In this document: piece after piece, positions 8,760 to 17,084 of the stretch | How the letters are laid out: each line of letters begins with the position of its first letter | How positions within the stretch are numbered: position 1 is the stretch's first letter | Origin: Longimicrobium sp. | GTDB lineage: Bacteria; Gemmatimonadota; Gemmatimonadetes; Longimicrobiales; Longimicrobiaceae | NCBI GenBank assembly: GCA_036389135.1 | Contig: DASVQP010000102.1 | Location: 1 to 51,258 of the forward strand | Direction: 5' to 3' | DNA length: 51,258 bases | Notes under the pieces: generated by a model | Seen by the model: only the letters and a program-made list of their open reading frames with translations | The model's database searches: none | Told to the model about the DNA's origin: nothing | Position numbers and translations under genes: made by a program

Positions 8760-8820
8760 CCTGATCCGCCGCGTGGCTCCGAGCACGCCGTACGTGCCCG
8801 GAGCCGAGGGGCTGCGTCTC

Positions 8821-8895
8821 CCTGCCGGCCCGGACGCGTCACGATCACAGGCCCGTGGGGCATCCCGCTCCAGGCCCGCCTCCATTCAGCGCTGA
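8821..8895 (+). pseudogene. Relic of a VOC dioxygenase C-terminus
   Basis: This short stretch resembles the 3' end of the VOC gene that stops at 8096: both encode AGPDA, then PWGIPL, then end in GCGCTGAGCGC. Relative to the intact gene a base is missing, and there is no start. It looks like the remnant of a duplicated two-domain VOC gene removed by deletion. Confidence 0.55.
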
Positions 8896-8929
8896 GCGCG
8901 GTTGCAGCGCTCCACCAAGGGACACGACC

Positions 8930-9316
8930 ATGCGAGTTGAAGGAATCACCTGGCACGCCGTTACGCTCAAGGACGAAACGCAGTTCGCCGCGATGAAGGA
9001 GTTGGCGACGGAAGCGTTCGGCCTCTCGCCCATGATGGAGATGCCGGGGATCAGCGTCTTCGCGATGCCGAACGGCACTCTCCTTGAGCTGTACACGCCC
9101 GAGACGGTGCCGGCCTACGGGTACAACGGGAGCATCGCGTTCGGCTTCCGCGTCGACGACGTGGAGGAGGCCTCCCGCGCCGTGACCGCCGCGGGAGGCG
9201 AGCTGCTGGGCGAGATCACCCGGGTGGAGGGGATGGGCTACGCCTACCGCCACTTCCGCGGACCGGACGGGCGCGTGTACGGGCTGAACGAGCAGAAGGC
9301 GCCAGCCGCGGAGTAG
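8930..9316 (+). CDS. Single-domain VOC/glyoxalase-like protein
   Basis: The 128-residue product is one VOC module: a beta strand beginning ITWHAVTLKD, a central FAMPNGTLLELYTPE segment with the conserved Glu, and a final FRGPDGRVYGLNE strand. It resembles small glyoxalase/bleomycin-resistance-like proteins that act as dimers on metal-bound small molecules. The ATG at 8930 is preceded by AAGGGA. It lies between two larger VOC genes on the same strand and is probably part of the same MarR-associated run. Substrate unknown. Confidence 0.8.
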   Translation: MRVEGITWHAVTLKDETQFAAMKELATEAFGLSPMMEMPGISVFAMPNGTLLELYTPETVPAYGYNGSIAFGFRVDDVEEASRAVTAAGGELLGEITRVEGMGYAYRHFRGPDGRVYGLNEQKAPAAE

Positions 9317-9393
9317 GGCGGTCCGGGGTGGCACCCTCGCCGCCCCATGCCCGCGTCAGGACCTGACGACTACGAGCTTCCTGAGGACTGGAG

Positions 9394-10308
9394 ATGGAGA
9401 TGATGGACGAGCACCATGCGCCCCGGTTGGGGGACGCCCCGGCCGGCCTTGCGGACTTCGCGACCCTGGGGCCCGTGCATCTGGACGTGATCGACGGCGC
9501 CCGCTCCGTGGGCTTCTGGAGGGACGTCGTCGGGCTCCACCTTCGCGGACAGGACGACGCCGGGATCGAGCTGGGCACCGAAGACGAGACGCTGCTCGTC
9601 CTGCATCCCGGAGCCACGAGCCGCGTACAGCGCGGCTTCAGCGGGCTCTACCACGTCGCGCTGCACTTGCCCGACGAGCCGGAGTTCGCGCGCGTGCTCG
9701 CCCGGCTGATCGAGCGGCGGTGGCCGGTCGCCCCGACGGACCACGTGATGTCCAAGGCGCTCTACCTGGACGACCCGGACGGGATCGGCCTCGAACTGGC
9801 GCTGGAAACCCCGGAGCGCAGGCGCTCCGTCCAGATGGTCGATGGCGGCATCGTCGTCATCGACGCCGAGGGGAGGAGGCGCAGTCCGACCGAACCGCTG
9901 GACGTGGAACAGCTCCTCTCGCGGCTCCCAGACAGCGACGTGGAGCGGGCGGTGCCGCCCGGGACGACGGTGGGCCACATCCACCTGCACGTTGGCGATC
10001 TGGAGGCGGCGCGCCGGTTCTACGGCGACGGAATTGGACTCCGCCAGCAGATGTACCTGCCGCAGATGCGGATTGCGGACTTCGACGCGGGCGGGCGGTT
10101 CCCGCACCGGCTGGCGCTGAACGTCTGGCAGGGTGCGGGAGCGCCCCAACGGCCGGCAGGGACGGCGGGCCTCCATCACTACAACATCCGGTTCGACACC
10201 GGGGGCCGCCTGGAGGCGGCGCTCCAGCGGCTTCCGAACGCCGCACCACATGCGGGCGGAGTATGGGTCGCCGATCCGGCGGGCAACCGGATCCTGCTCA
10301 CCGCCTGA
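9394..10308 (+). CDS. Two-domain VOC protein, catechol 2,3-dioxygenase-like, paralogue
   Basis: A 304-residue VOC protein with two modules (about 22-135 and 185-300). It shares the layout of the gene at 7164: GPVHLDVIDGARSVGFW, GLYHVALHL and LDDPDGIGLELAL in the first half, and VGHIHLHVGDLEAARRFY in the second, ending VADPAGNRILL. It differs by an insertion of about 20 residues after the first module. Role by homology is ring-cleavage or quinone detoxification. It closes the plus-strand detoxification run. Two nearby ATG codons at the start (9394, 9400, 9403) share the upstream GAGGAC/TGGAG; the first was chosen. Confidence 0.85.
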   Translation: MEMMDEHHAPRLGDAPAGLADFATLGPVHLDVIDGARSVGFWRDVVGLHLRGQDDAGIELGTEDETLLVLHPGATSRVQRGFSGLYHVALHLPDEPEFARVLARLIERRWPVAPTDHVMSKALYLDDPDGIGLELALETPERRRSVQMVDGGIVVIDAEGRRRSPTEPLDVEQLLSRLPDSDVERAVPPGTTVGHIHLHVGDLEAARRFYGDGIGLRQQMYLPQMRIADFDAGGRFPHRLALNVWQGAGAPQRPAGTAGLHHYNIRFDTGGRLEAALQRLPNAAPHAGGVWVADPAGNRILLTA

Positions 10309-10398
10309 CCGGCCTCGCGACCCCCAGACACACGGAATGCGAATTGCCACCCGACGTGGGTCCAGCAGCGAGGGACCCGCACACGCAAGCGAGGACAC

Positions 10399-10758
10399 AT
10401 GGACCGCAACGACGAAAGCAGCAACCCCGGCATGGCCGAGCGCCAGCTGGACGACTCCACCGGCGGCCGCAGCGAGGGCGAGCGCCTCTCCGACCAGGAC
10501 GACATGGTGAGCCGCGAGGGGATGGCCGGAGCCGGCTCGGACGTCAGCGGCAACGAGGTGGAGCGCGGCGAGCGCCAGGCCCGCACCGCCCCCGACCCGG
10601 AGGACGGCAGCTACGGCGACGCCAGCGGCTTCGCGGCCGCGGGCACCGAGGGCGAGCAGCAGGCGCCGGGGCGCACCGAGAACGGCGGGATCGTCCTGGG
10701 CCAGGACCCCAGCGGCACCACCGGCACCTCCGCCGAAGCCAGCTCGCGCGACTTCTGA
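10399..10758 (+). CDS. Acidic, disordered small protein, unknown function
   Basis: The 119-residue product is rich in Gly, Ser, Asp, Glu and Ala, with no hydrophobic core, no cysteine and no signal peptide, so it is probably intrinsically disordered. It carries repeated short acidic segments reminiscent of hydrophilin or stress-protection proteins, but no family was recognised. An AGCGAGGAC ribosome site precedes the ATG, codon third positions are GC-rich like real genes nearby, and a clean terminator follows 17 bases after the stop. It appears to be a monocistronic unit. Confidence 0.7.
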   Translation: MDRNDESSNPGMAERQLDDSTGGRSEGERLSDQDDMVSREGMAGAGSDVSGNEVERGERQARTAPDPEDGSYGDASGFAAAGTEGEQQAPGRTENGGIVLGQDPSGTTGTSAEASSRDF

Positions 10759-10775
10759 CCCGCACACGTTTGAAC

Positions 10776-10803
10776 GAGGGCCCCGCATCGCCGCGGGGCC
10801 CTC
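10776..10803. terminator. Bidirectional terminator-like hairpin
   Basis: An 11-bp perfect stem GAGGGCCCCGC/GCGGGGCCCTC with a 6-nt loop lies between the convergent genes ending at 10758 (plus) and 10810 (minus). There is no long T-run on either side, so efficiency is uncertain. Confidence 0.65.
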
Positions 10804-10809
10804 CGTGCA

Positions 10810-11310
10810 TCACGTCAGTCCGGGTCCGCCTGGGCTCGTGAGCCAGTACCACATCGCGCGCACCACCGCGAACGCCACCACCCCGATCGCCGCCAGGATG
10901 AGCAGGAGCGCCAGCCCCGCGCCGAGCACCACCGCGCGGCTCGACCTGCGCGCGACGCCGGGCTGCTCCACCACCGTGCGCAGCAGCTTGATGTTTCGCG
11001 CGTTGGCCTTCCACCCCGCGTCGAACAGGTCGCCGAGGAAGGGGATGGTGCCCACGATGGTCTCCACGCCCACGTTTAGCACCATGCGCGCGACCACCGA
11101 GGCGGGCGCGCCCATCCGTGCCGCCTGCATCACGATGTAGGCGGACATCGCCGTCCCCGCCACATCGCCGATGCCGGGGACGAGGCCGATCAGCGCGTCG
11201 ATCCCCACCCGCGCCCCCGTGCCGGGGATGGGGATGGAGTTGTCCAGCAGGTACGCCAGCCCGTCCAGCCGCTTGAGCCTGCCGGCGCTGCTCTGTGCGT
11301 CGTTCTGCAC
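10810..11310 (-). CDS. DUF4112 membrane protein
   Basis: About 166 residues. The segment LDNSIPIPGTGARVGIDALIGLVPGIGD followed by hydrophobic helices and FLGDLFDAGWKANARN is the hallmark of the DUF4112 family, small inner-membrane proteins of unknown function. A C-terminal transmembrane helix (LGAGLALLLILAAIGVVAF-like) is clear. The open frame reaches 11367, but a GTG at 11310 lies close to the conserved region; the longer form adds only a polar tail, so the start is uncertain. It is convergent with the acidic protein gene and separated from the NIF3-like gene by a repeat. Confidence 0.85.
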   Translation of the reverse strand: MQNDAQSSAGRLKRLDGLAYLLDNSIPIPGTGARVGIDALIGLVPGIGDVAGTAMSAYIVMQAARMGAPASVVARMVLNVGVETIVGTIPFLGDLFDAGWKANARNIKLLRTVVEQPGVARRSSRAVVLGAGLALLLILAAIGVVAFAVVRAMWYWLTSPGGPGLT

Positions 11311-11382
11311 GTCCTCACCCCCCTCCGTACGCGGTGTACGCGGTTCCCCGCCGGTTTGTGGTGGCAAGGCGCGCGCCGGGGG

Positions 11383-11440
11383 CCCTCACCCCCGCTCGTC
11401 ACCTCGCTGCGCCCTCGCCGTTCTCGTGAGAGGGGGCAAA
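11383..11440. repeat. CCCCGCTCGTC-type dispersed repeat, copy 1
   Basis: The module CCCTCACCCCCGCTCGTC and a downstream GAGAGGGGG recur at 17085-17155, 21953-21985 and 47104-47168, always between genes. Short inverted arms allow a hairpin. It lies between the NIF3-like and DUF4112 genes. Confidence 0.6.
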
Positions 11441-11443
11441 GGC

Positions 11444-12145
11444 TCACGGCGCGTCGAGGACAACGATGGTAACCCCCGGCCACTCCGCGCGGAGAAGGCG
11501 GGCGAGCAGGTGGAGGCCCCACACCTCGGCGTGCCTGTGGCCCACCGCGACGACGGCGATCCCGGTCTCGATGATCGTGGCGCGGGCGGGGGCGCGCATC
11601 TGACCGGTCACGTAGGCGCCCGCGCCCCGGGCCACCGCCTCGCGCACGAGTGCATCCGTCATCGCGCCGACCACCGCCACGCGTTCGGTTCGACTACCGC
11701 TCCCACGCTCGATGTGCTCCGGCTCTCCAAGCTCAGCCGCGATGCGCGTCACAAGCGCCTCCAGCCCGCCCGCGAAGTCCCCGATCATCCCGAGCGGACG
11801 CCCCTCCTTCGCCCCCAGCGCCTCGATCCTGGAAAGGCCTAGTGCCTCCGCCAGATCAGGGTTGTATCCAACGGTCAGCCGCTCGTCGAAAGGCAGGTGG
11901 CTCGCCAGCACCCCGACGTCAGCTGGGAGCCTTTCTACCTCCACGCCCCACGGGCGGTGGAGGAAGAGCGCATCCAGCCCCTCACCCCGCACCTGCTCCA
12001 TCACCGCCGCCGATGGCTCCAGCGCCAGCCCCAGCCTGCGCACCTCGCCCGTGGACGCGGCGAAGACGCTCGGCGGCTGCTCCGCGAAACGATCCGCGCC
12101 GGTGATCCGCTCGATGCTGGCGGCAAGGTCGGTGAAGGCGGGCAT
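11444..12145 (-). CDS. NIF3-like / DUF34 dinuclear metal-centre protein
   Basis: The 233-residue product matches the NIF3 family in length and in its metal-binding signature regions: an FLHRPWG segment where family members have an HHP-type motif, and a C-terminal VGHRHAEVWGLHLL segment corresponding to the GHxxSE region. These proteins form hexamers with two metal ions, and some relatives act as GTP cyclohydrolase-like or hydrolase enzymes; the true substrate is usually unknown. The first histidine motif here is degenerate (one His instead of two), so activity may differ. The ATG at 12145 was chosen because upstream codons lie in repeat DNA. Confidence 0.75.
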   Translation of the reverse strand: MPAFTDLAASIERITGADRFAEQPPSVFAASTGEVRRLGLALEPSAAVMEQVRGEGLDALFLHRPWGVEVERLPADVGVLASHLPFDERLTVGYNPDLAEALGLSRIEALGAKEGRPLGMIGDFAGGLEALVTRIAAELGEPEHIERGSGSRTERVAVVGAMTDALVREAVARGAGAYVTGQMRAPARATIIETGIAVVAVGHRHAEVWGLHLLARLLRAEWPGVTIVVLDAP

Positions 12146-12175
12146 GGCCTCGAAGGGCGGGGAGCGGCGCGGGGA

Positions 12176-12345
12176 CAGGCACGGGCAACCAGGTGGGGCG
12201 GCCCCTACAGGAATCCGTGCGGCCCGCGGGGGTTGTCGAGCGGGCAAGGGTGGGCAGACACGGAGGTCTGCCCCTACGGGTTCGGTGTGCGTGAACGGGT
12301 GGCCGAGCCGCGCGAGACACGGGCGCGATGAATCGCGCGCCCAAC
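12176..12345. repeat. Three GTAGGGGC-type palindromes
   Basis: Three hairpin units occur in tandem. One reads GGGGCGGCCCCTAC with a distal GGGCAACC arm (12180-12215), one GGGCAGAC..GTCTGCCCCTAC (12253-12282), and one GGGCGCGATGAATCGCGC (12317-12340). The same three variants occur in the opposite orientation at 21994-22166, and two of them at 47205-47300. They fill the gap between the NIF3-like and deformylase genes. Confidence 0.7.
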
Positions 12346-12397
12346 CGGATCTGCGCGCCTGGCAACGACATACGCCCCTCGCGCCGGGTTCTCCCCC

Positions 12398-12976
12398 TCA
12401 CCCGCCCTGCGCCCCCGCAGGCGGGGGAGGGGGCCGGGGGGAGGGGGTCCTCCCGTACGGCGACTCCGCCCGGTACCGCAGCTCGAACTCCTCGCGCGTC
12501 ACCAGCGTGCGCACGTCGGTCATGCGGTCCACGGTTAGGATGCCGTCCAGGTGGTCGATCTCGTGCTGGAGGAGCTCGGACAGGTCGCCATCCGCCTCCA
12601 CCTCGTGCCAGGCGCCCGCGAGATCCTGGTAGCGCACGGTGACCGACGCCCAGCGCGGCACCTGGCAGAAGATGCTGAGGAAGCTCAGGCATCCGTCCCA
12701 CACCGTCACCACCTCGTCGCTGTGCGCCGCGATGGACGGGTTGACGAAGGGCCACGGCGCCGCGCCATCGACGTTCAGGAAGACGATCCGCTCCAGCACA
12801 CCGATCTGCGGCGCCGCGATGGCGCGTCCGTAGCCGGTGGTCGCGCGCGAGTGCGCCAGCGTGTCCGCAAGGTCGCGCACCGTCTCCGCCACGCGCGGAT
12901 CGGCGGGATCGTTTACCGGCGCGCAGATCTCGCGCAGGAGCGGGTCGCCCAGGCGGACGATGGGGCGGATGGACAT
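12398..12976 (-). CDS. Peptide deformylase (divergent)
   Basis: This 192-residue metalloenzyme would remove formyl groups from nascent proteins. Motif 3 is textbook (QHEIDHLDG) and motif 2 reads DGCLS instead of EGCLS. Motif 1 is expanded to GYGRAIAAPQIG rather than GxGLAAPQ, typical of a divergent deformylase clade. The ATG overlaps the gltS stop codon (TGATG), indicating translational coupling. The final 20 residues are Pro/Gly-rich and are encoded by a GC repeat (12400-12450), so the original C-terminus was probably replaced by repeat insertion. A second, housekeeping def elsewhere in the genome is likely. Confidence 0.85.
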   Translation of the reverse strand: MSIRPIVRLGDPLLREICAPVNDPADPRVAETVRDLADTLAHSRATTGYGRAIAAPQIGVLERIVFLNVDGAAPWPFVNPSIAAHSDEVVTVWDGCLSFLSIFCQVPRWASVTVRYQDLAGAWHEVEADGDLSELLQHEIDHLDGILTVDRMTDVRTLVTREEFELRYRAESPYGRTPSPRPPPPPAGAQGG

Positions 12977-14208
12977 CAACTCAGCAGGTTCACGAACACG
13001 GTGATGATCACCGCGTTGGTGAAGTCGATGAAGAACGCGCCCACCATCGGCACCACCAGGAATGCGCGCGGCGAGGGGCCGTACCGCTCCACCATCGAGC
13101 GCATGTTGGCCATCGCGTTGGCCGTGGTGCCCAGCATGAAGCCGATGAACCCCGCGCCCATCACCGCCGAATCGTAGTCGCGCCCCATCAGGGGGAAGAC
13201 GGGCCAGGCGGCCACCAGCGCCACCAGGATCACCTGCACCGCGAGGATGGCGAGCATGGGGAGCGCCAGGTTCGAGATCTCCCACAGCTTCAGCGTCATC
13301 AGCGCCATGGCGATGAAGAGCGCCAGCGCCACGTTCCCCACGTCGTCCACCGTGCTCTGGCGGATGCCGATCCAGCCGAGCGCGTCATCCAGGTTGCGAA
13401 TGAGCGCGGCGACCAGCATGGCGCCGATGTAGGCGGGGAGGGTGACGCCCAGCGCGGTGAAGCCGGCGCTGACCCAGGACCCGGCCCACATCGCCAGGAG
13501 GATGAGCACCACCGCTTTGAGAAGCTCCCAGGACCCCTCGTCCTCCCCCGAGGGCGCGGCGGGGGCGGGCTCGGCGAGCTGCGCCTCCACGATCTCGGTG
13601 GCGACCGGCGTCTCGATCTCGGCCGGGGTGCGCAGTTTCTGATTGAGCCGGTGCCGCTCCACCAGCCGCGTTCCCACCGGCCCACCGATCACCCCGCCGA
13701 AGACGATCCCCACCATTGCCGATGCGACGGCGATGGTGGTTGCGCCCGGCACCCCCGCCGCCTCGAAGGTCGGCGCGAATGCGAGCCCCGTCGCCGGCCC
13801 GCCCGTCAGCGTCACCGACCCGGTCAGCACGCCGAAGAGCGGGTGCAGGCCGAACATCGTCGCCATCCCCGCCCCCACGACGTTCTGCACGACCGCGAAC
13901 ACCGTGGCGAGGCCGAAGAAGAGGAGCACCTGCGGGCCGCCCACCTTCAGCAGCCGCAGCGACGCCGCGTAGCCGATGGTGGTGAAGAAGGCGATCATCA
14001 GCGGCGCCTGCAGCGTGGTGTCGAACTCCCAGAGCGGCGTCTCGCGCGCGTGCGCCGCCCACCCCACCAGCGACGCGATCAGCCCGCCGATCACGGGGCC
14101 GGGGATGTTGTAGCGCGCGAGCACGGGAAACATGCGCCGCACCCCGTATCCAACCACGAGCACGACACCCGCGAACGCCAGCGTGTGCACCAGGTCTAGC
14201 TTCAGCAT
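12976..14208 (-). CDS. Sodium/glutamate symporter GltS
   Basis: The 410-residue product shows the two inverted halves of GltS, each with about five transmembrane helices, joined by a charged cytoplasmic loop near residues 185-230. Diagnostic motifs are YNIPGPVIGGLIASL near the N-terminus, the GSVTLTGGPATGLAFAP hairpin-loop region, and the second-half IGFMLGTTANAMANM. It imports glutamate with Na+. A GGAG sequence lies six bases before the ATG. It overlaps the deformylase start, so the two form an operon; there is no evident functional link. Confidence 0.93.
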   Translation of the reverse strand: MLKLDLVHTLAFAGVVLVVGYGVRRMFPVLARYNIPGPVIGGLIASLVGWAAHARETPLWEFDTTLQAPLMIAFFTTIGYAASLRLLKVGGPQVLLFFGLATVFAVVQNVVGAGMATMFGLHPLFGVLTGSVTLTGGPATGLAFAPTFEAAGVPGATTIAVASAMVGIVFGGVIGGPVGTRLVERHRLNQKLRTPAEIETPVATEIVEAQLAEPAPAAPSGEDEGSWELLKAVVLILLAMWAGSWVSAGFTALGVTLPAYIGAMLVAALIRNLDDALGWIGIRQSTVDDVGNVALALFIAMALMTLKLWEISNLALPMLAILAVQVILVALVAAWPVFPLMGRDYDSAVMGAGFIGFMLGTTANAMANMRSMVERYGPSPRAFLVVPMVGAFFIDFTNAVIITVFVNLLS

Positions 14209-14304
14209 CGATTACTCCGCCGCAAGCTTGAAGGGGGTGAAGTCCGTCTCCCGGTGGGATTCCGCGACTAGTGTAGCGGACGCGAAAGGGCCGCGCAAAG
14301 TGCC

Positions 14305-14435
14305 CCCTCCCCCCGGCCCCCTCCCCCGCCTGCGGGGGCGCAGGGCGGGCGAGGGGGAGAACTCCGCGCGTGGCGCCAATGCCCCGTGCCGGCCTCCGCG
14401 CCGTCGCACTAACGCACTAACGCACTAACGCACTT
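14305..14435. repeat. GC hairpin and 8-bp tandem repeat
   Basis: A CCCGCCTGCGGGGGCG hairpin (around 14327-14343) within CCCCTCCCCC runs resembles the element near 12400-12450. It is followed by three perfect CGCACTAA octamers (14405-14428) and a fourth partial unit, ending directly before the stop codon of the ATP-grasp gene. Nothing coding was seen in 14209-14436. Confidence 0.65.
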
Positions 14436-14436
14436 G

Positions 14437-15582
14437 TCACCCCTCGATCCGATGCGGCACAAACCGGCTCAGGTTGTCCGTAATCGGCCCGGCGGACTCG
14501 CGGATGCCCATGCCGGCCGGGCTCTGCCCCACGATCCAGCTGCCGATCACCGGCTGCCACTCGCCAAACGAGGGGAGCGGCGCGTACTCCTGGAACACGA
14601 ACCCCTCCTCGCCGTAGTCGCCGCCCGTCTCCGCCTGCGTGTGCCAGGGGGAGACGATGCGCACGTTCGCCCCCTCGCGCGAAAGGAGCGGCTTCACGAC
14701 GTATGCGTCGGCCTGGGTGAAGAGGAGGTCGTCGCGGTAGGCGGGGAGGAGGTTGGGATGGCTGGGATTGCGCTCCCACAGGATCGGGAGGATCCCCTTG
14801 TTGGAGAGGATCATCTTCCACGCGGGCTCCATCCACTGCACCGGCGCCCGCACCCGCCCCAGGTTCTGCCCGAACTCCTCGTGCATCATCCACTCCCACG
14901 GGTACAGCTTGAAGACGCAGCGGATGGGCAGCCCCTCCACGCCCACGAACTCCCGCGCCCGCGGGTCCCACCCGATCTCCTCCACCGGGAGCTGCACCGT
15001 CTCCAGCCCCGCCTGCTGCGCGCAGTCGCGCAGGTACTCGACGGTCGCCTCGTCCTCCGCGTCCGGCAGGGAGGCGAAGTGGACGCGGCCGGAGAAGAGG
15101 TAGGGGCGCAGCTCCGCCCACGTCTCCACCAGCGCCTCGTGGATGCGGTTGAACTGGTCGGCGCCGGGAAAGCGGTCCTCCAGCCAGTACCATTGCGCCA
15201 CCGCAGCCTCCACCAGCGAGGTGGGCGTGTCCGCGTTGTACTCCAGCATCTTGGGCTCGCCGCGCCCGTCGTACGACAGGTCGAAGCGCCCGTACAGCGA
15301 GGGCGCGTCCGCCTCCCACGACGCCTCGATCAGCGGCACGGCGAGCGGCGGGATCGCCAGCTCGGCGTAGCGCTTCCCCTCGATCACCGCCTCCGCAGCG
15401 TCCAGGCAGAGGGCGTGGAGCTCGCGCGTGGCGTCTTCTACGCGCCGCACCTCGGCCATCGAGAAGACGTAGTGCGCCTCCTCGGTCCAGTACGGCACTC
15501 CGCCGGCCGTGTGGTGGCGGAGCCCGACCTCCTCCACGCGGCGCTCCCAGTCCGGGCGCGGCGGATTGGCTTCGTGGCGCAC
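14437..15582 (-). CDS. Glutathionylspermidine-synthase-type ATP-grasp ligase (YgiC/YjfC family)
   Basis: A 381-residue protein of the GSP_synth family. It contains YGRFDLSYD and KMLEYNADTPTSLVEA (substrate and Mg-ATP site), the ATP-grasp core KLYPWEWMM, YVVKPLLSREGANV and the C-terminal FQEYAPLP and GSWIVGQSPAGMGIRES. Family enzymes use ATP to couple a carboxylate to an amine such as a polyamine; E. coli YgiC and YjfC lack the amidase half and have no proven substrate. It starts with GTG two bases after the stop of a YgiB-like lipoprotein gene, as ygiBC and yjfMC do in E. coli. This supports an envelope-linked peptide- or polyamine-amidation role. Confident on family, not on substrate. Confidence 0.9.
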   Translation of the reverse strand: MRHEANPPRPDWERRVEEVGLRHHTAGGVPYWTEEAHYVFSMAEVRRVEDATRELHALCLDAAEAVIEGKRYAELAIPPLAVPLIEASWEADAPSLYGRFDLSYDGRGEPKMLEYNADTPTSLVEAAVAQWYWLEDRFPGADQFNRIHEALVETWAELRPYLFSGRVHFASLPDAEDEATVEYLRDCAQQAGLETVQLPVEEIGWDPRAREFVGVEGLPIRCVFKLYPWEWMMHEEFGQNLGRVRAPVQWMEPAWKMILSNKGILPILWERNPSHPNLLPAYRDDLLFTQADAYVVKPLLSREGANVRIVSPWHTQAETGGDYGEEGFVFQEYAPLPSFGEWQPVIGSWIVGQSPAGMGIRESAGPITDNLSRFVPHRIEG

Positions 15583-15584
15583 GC

Positions 15585-15914
15585 TCAGCTACCGCCGCGC
15601 CCGATCCCGCTGCTGCGCCCGGCCCCGGTGCGCCCGAAGCCGCCGCGCGAAACCGTGGGGCGCGGCGCGTTGGCCACCACCGCGCCGCCGGGCCCGGTGC
15701 GCCCGATCCCACGGTTGTCGTAGTAGATGCCGCGGTGGTAGATGGGGAAGAACATGGGGATGAAGCCGGTGCGCGGACGGTCGTCGCACACGTCGGGGTT
15801 CTCGGGATCGCACCACCCGCGCATCGTCTGCTCCGGGCGTTCGTCGGCGCACCCCACGGCGCCGGCGGCCAGGGCGGATACCAGGGTAAGGCGTACGGCA
15901 GTGGACTTCTTCAC
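15585..15914 (-). CDS. YgiB/DUF1190-like lipoprotein
   Basis: The 109-residue product starts with a signal sequence ending in LAAGAVGC, a lipobox, so the cysteine should be lipidated. The mature part has a cysteine pair (WCDPENPDVCDD), a MFFPIYHRG segment and a Gly/Ser/Arg-rich tail PTVSRGGFGRTGAGRSS. That tail resembles the end of E. coli YgiB/YjfM. Its stop is two bases before the ATP-grasp start, reproducing the ygiB-ygiC pairing. It is shorter than E. coli YgiB. The Gly/Ser/Arg tail might be the substrate of the ligase, which is a guess. A GTG at 15914 was chosen to give the signal peptide. Confidence 0.75.
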   Translation of the reverse strand: MKKSTAVRLTLVSALAAGAVGCADERPEQTMRGWCDPENPDVCDDRPRTGFIPMFFPIYHRGIYYDNRGIGRTGPGGAVVANAPRPTVSRGGFGRTGAGRSSGIGRGGS

Positions 15915-16161
15915 GGGTCGTGTTTGGCAGAGGCCAGCCGATGCGCCGGACGTTCGCCGGGCATTGGAAACACATGTGTTACGACGCTTGCGAGCCTTCG
16001 GTTCCACGGCCGGCGAGCCGCGCGCGTCCGCCTGCGCGCGTCAGCTAGCAAGATGCACTGGGTGCGCCTTTCACGCGAACCGGCGGCCGCCCGGGCGGCT
16101 GCCCCGGACTATTCCGTCCGGGGCCGGCTTCCATCTGGGCACAACGCTGCGGACGGCCCGC

Positions 16162-17079
16162 TCAGCGCGCCACCGTCAGCACCAGCGAGCCGTACGCGTG
16201 TCGCTCCGGTTGCGCGCGGTACTCGCGCGAGCGGGCGACGAAGCGGTACTCGGCCGACCACTTCCGCGCCCGAAACCCCACCGCCGCCTCGCCCTCCCTC
16301 ACGAAGGGAAGTTTGCGGGCGGTGGAGCGGCTCCCAAAGGTGCTGCCGTCCAGGAAGATGTCGCGCACCACCCACTCCAGCCGCCCGCCCAGCCGCGCAT
16401 ACGGACCCGTGCCGCGCCCCAGCACGCCCGACGCACCCACCGCCGCCGCCGTCCTCACGTTCCCCAGCTCCACGCTGATGGCGGGCTCGACTCGCGCCGC
16501 GCCCCCATCCCAGCGCCGTCCCTCCTGGAAGCGCAGGAGGATGCCGGGCTCGAAGCCGGTCTGGTGGGCCCACCCCTCCTGCCGCTCCGATCCCGTCAGC
16601 CGATGCACCCCGTTCTGCACCCACTCACCCATCGCGGGCGGCCCCGTTGCGCCGAGCTCCACCTCCAGCGACCGCACACCGCGCCCGCTCTCCCGCGCGA
16701 TGCCGCCCCCTAAGTAGAGCCACGCCGCGTATGGCCGCTCTCCGGGAATCGGGTTCGACGCATCCCGACGCGGCGTGTAGATGCGCTGCCCCGCCTCGAT
16801 GCGAGTCCGCACGCACACCTCCGTTCCGGTCGCATCACACGCGGGCAGCCGCCCTGGCATCCACCGCGACGCCGAGTCGAGCTCCACACCCAGCACCAGC
16901 CCCTGCGTGTAATCGTAATCCGCGGGCGCACCCCGGCCGCGCAACGCGAGGATGTCGTTGTCCAGCCGCAGCGTCACCGATCGCACCCCCTGCCCTCCCA
17001 CCGGCACGACCCAGAGCAGCGCGAGCACGAGCATCGACGCCGGAATCCGCACACGAGTTCTCCAGTAGATCATCCACAT
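16162..17079 (-). CDS. LpxR-type lipid A deacylase (DUF2219)
   Basis: About 305 residues with an N-terminal signal segment and an outer-membrane barrel pattern. LpxR signatures are present: DNDILALRG, YDYTQGLVLGVEL, ERPYAAWLYLGGG, and VQNGVHRLTGSERQEGWAHQ with the histidine expected at the active site. Asn/Asp, Thr and His match residues needed for 3'-acyloxyacyl removal in Salmonella LpxR. The product would remodel lipid A at the cell surface. The open frame extends 670 codons upstream, but that part is only the reverse of the CoiA-like gene; start codons at 17079 or 17073 are likely. It stands alone, divergent from the CoiA-like gene. Confidence 0.88.
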   Translation of the reverse strand: MWMIYWRTRVRIPASMLVLALLWVVPVGGQGVRSVTLRLDNDILALRGRGAPADYDYTQGLVLGVELDSASRWMPGRLPACDATGTEVCVRTRIEAGQRIYTPRRDASNPIPGERPYAAWLYLGGGIARESGRGVRSLEVELGATGPPAMGEWVQNGVHRLTGSERQEGWAHQTGFEPGILLRFQEGRRWDGGAARVEPAISVELGNVRTAAAVGASGVLGRGTGPYARLGGRLEWVVRDIFLDGSTFGSRSTARKLPFVREGEAAVGFRARKWSAEYRFVARSREYRAQPERHAYGSLVLTVAR

Positions 17080-17084
17080 CCACG

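Noticed and set aside
14405-14435. Octamer tandem repeat as a CRISPR array or origin iterons
   Set aside because: The units are contiguous 8-mers without spacers, there are no cas genes, and no dnaA or replication gene is near.
14434-15723. 429-codon open frame opposite the ATP-grasp gene
   Set aside because: Shadow of a well-supported gene with recognisable family motifs on the other strand.
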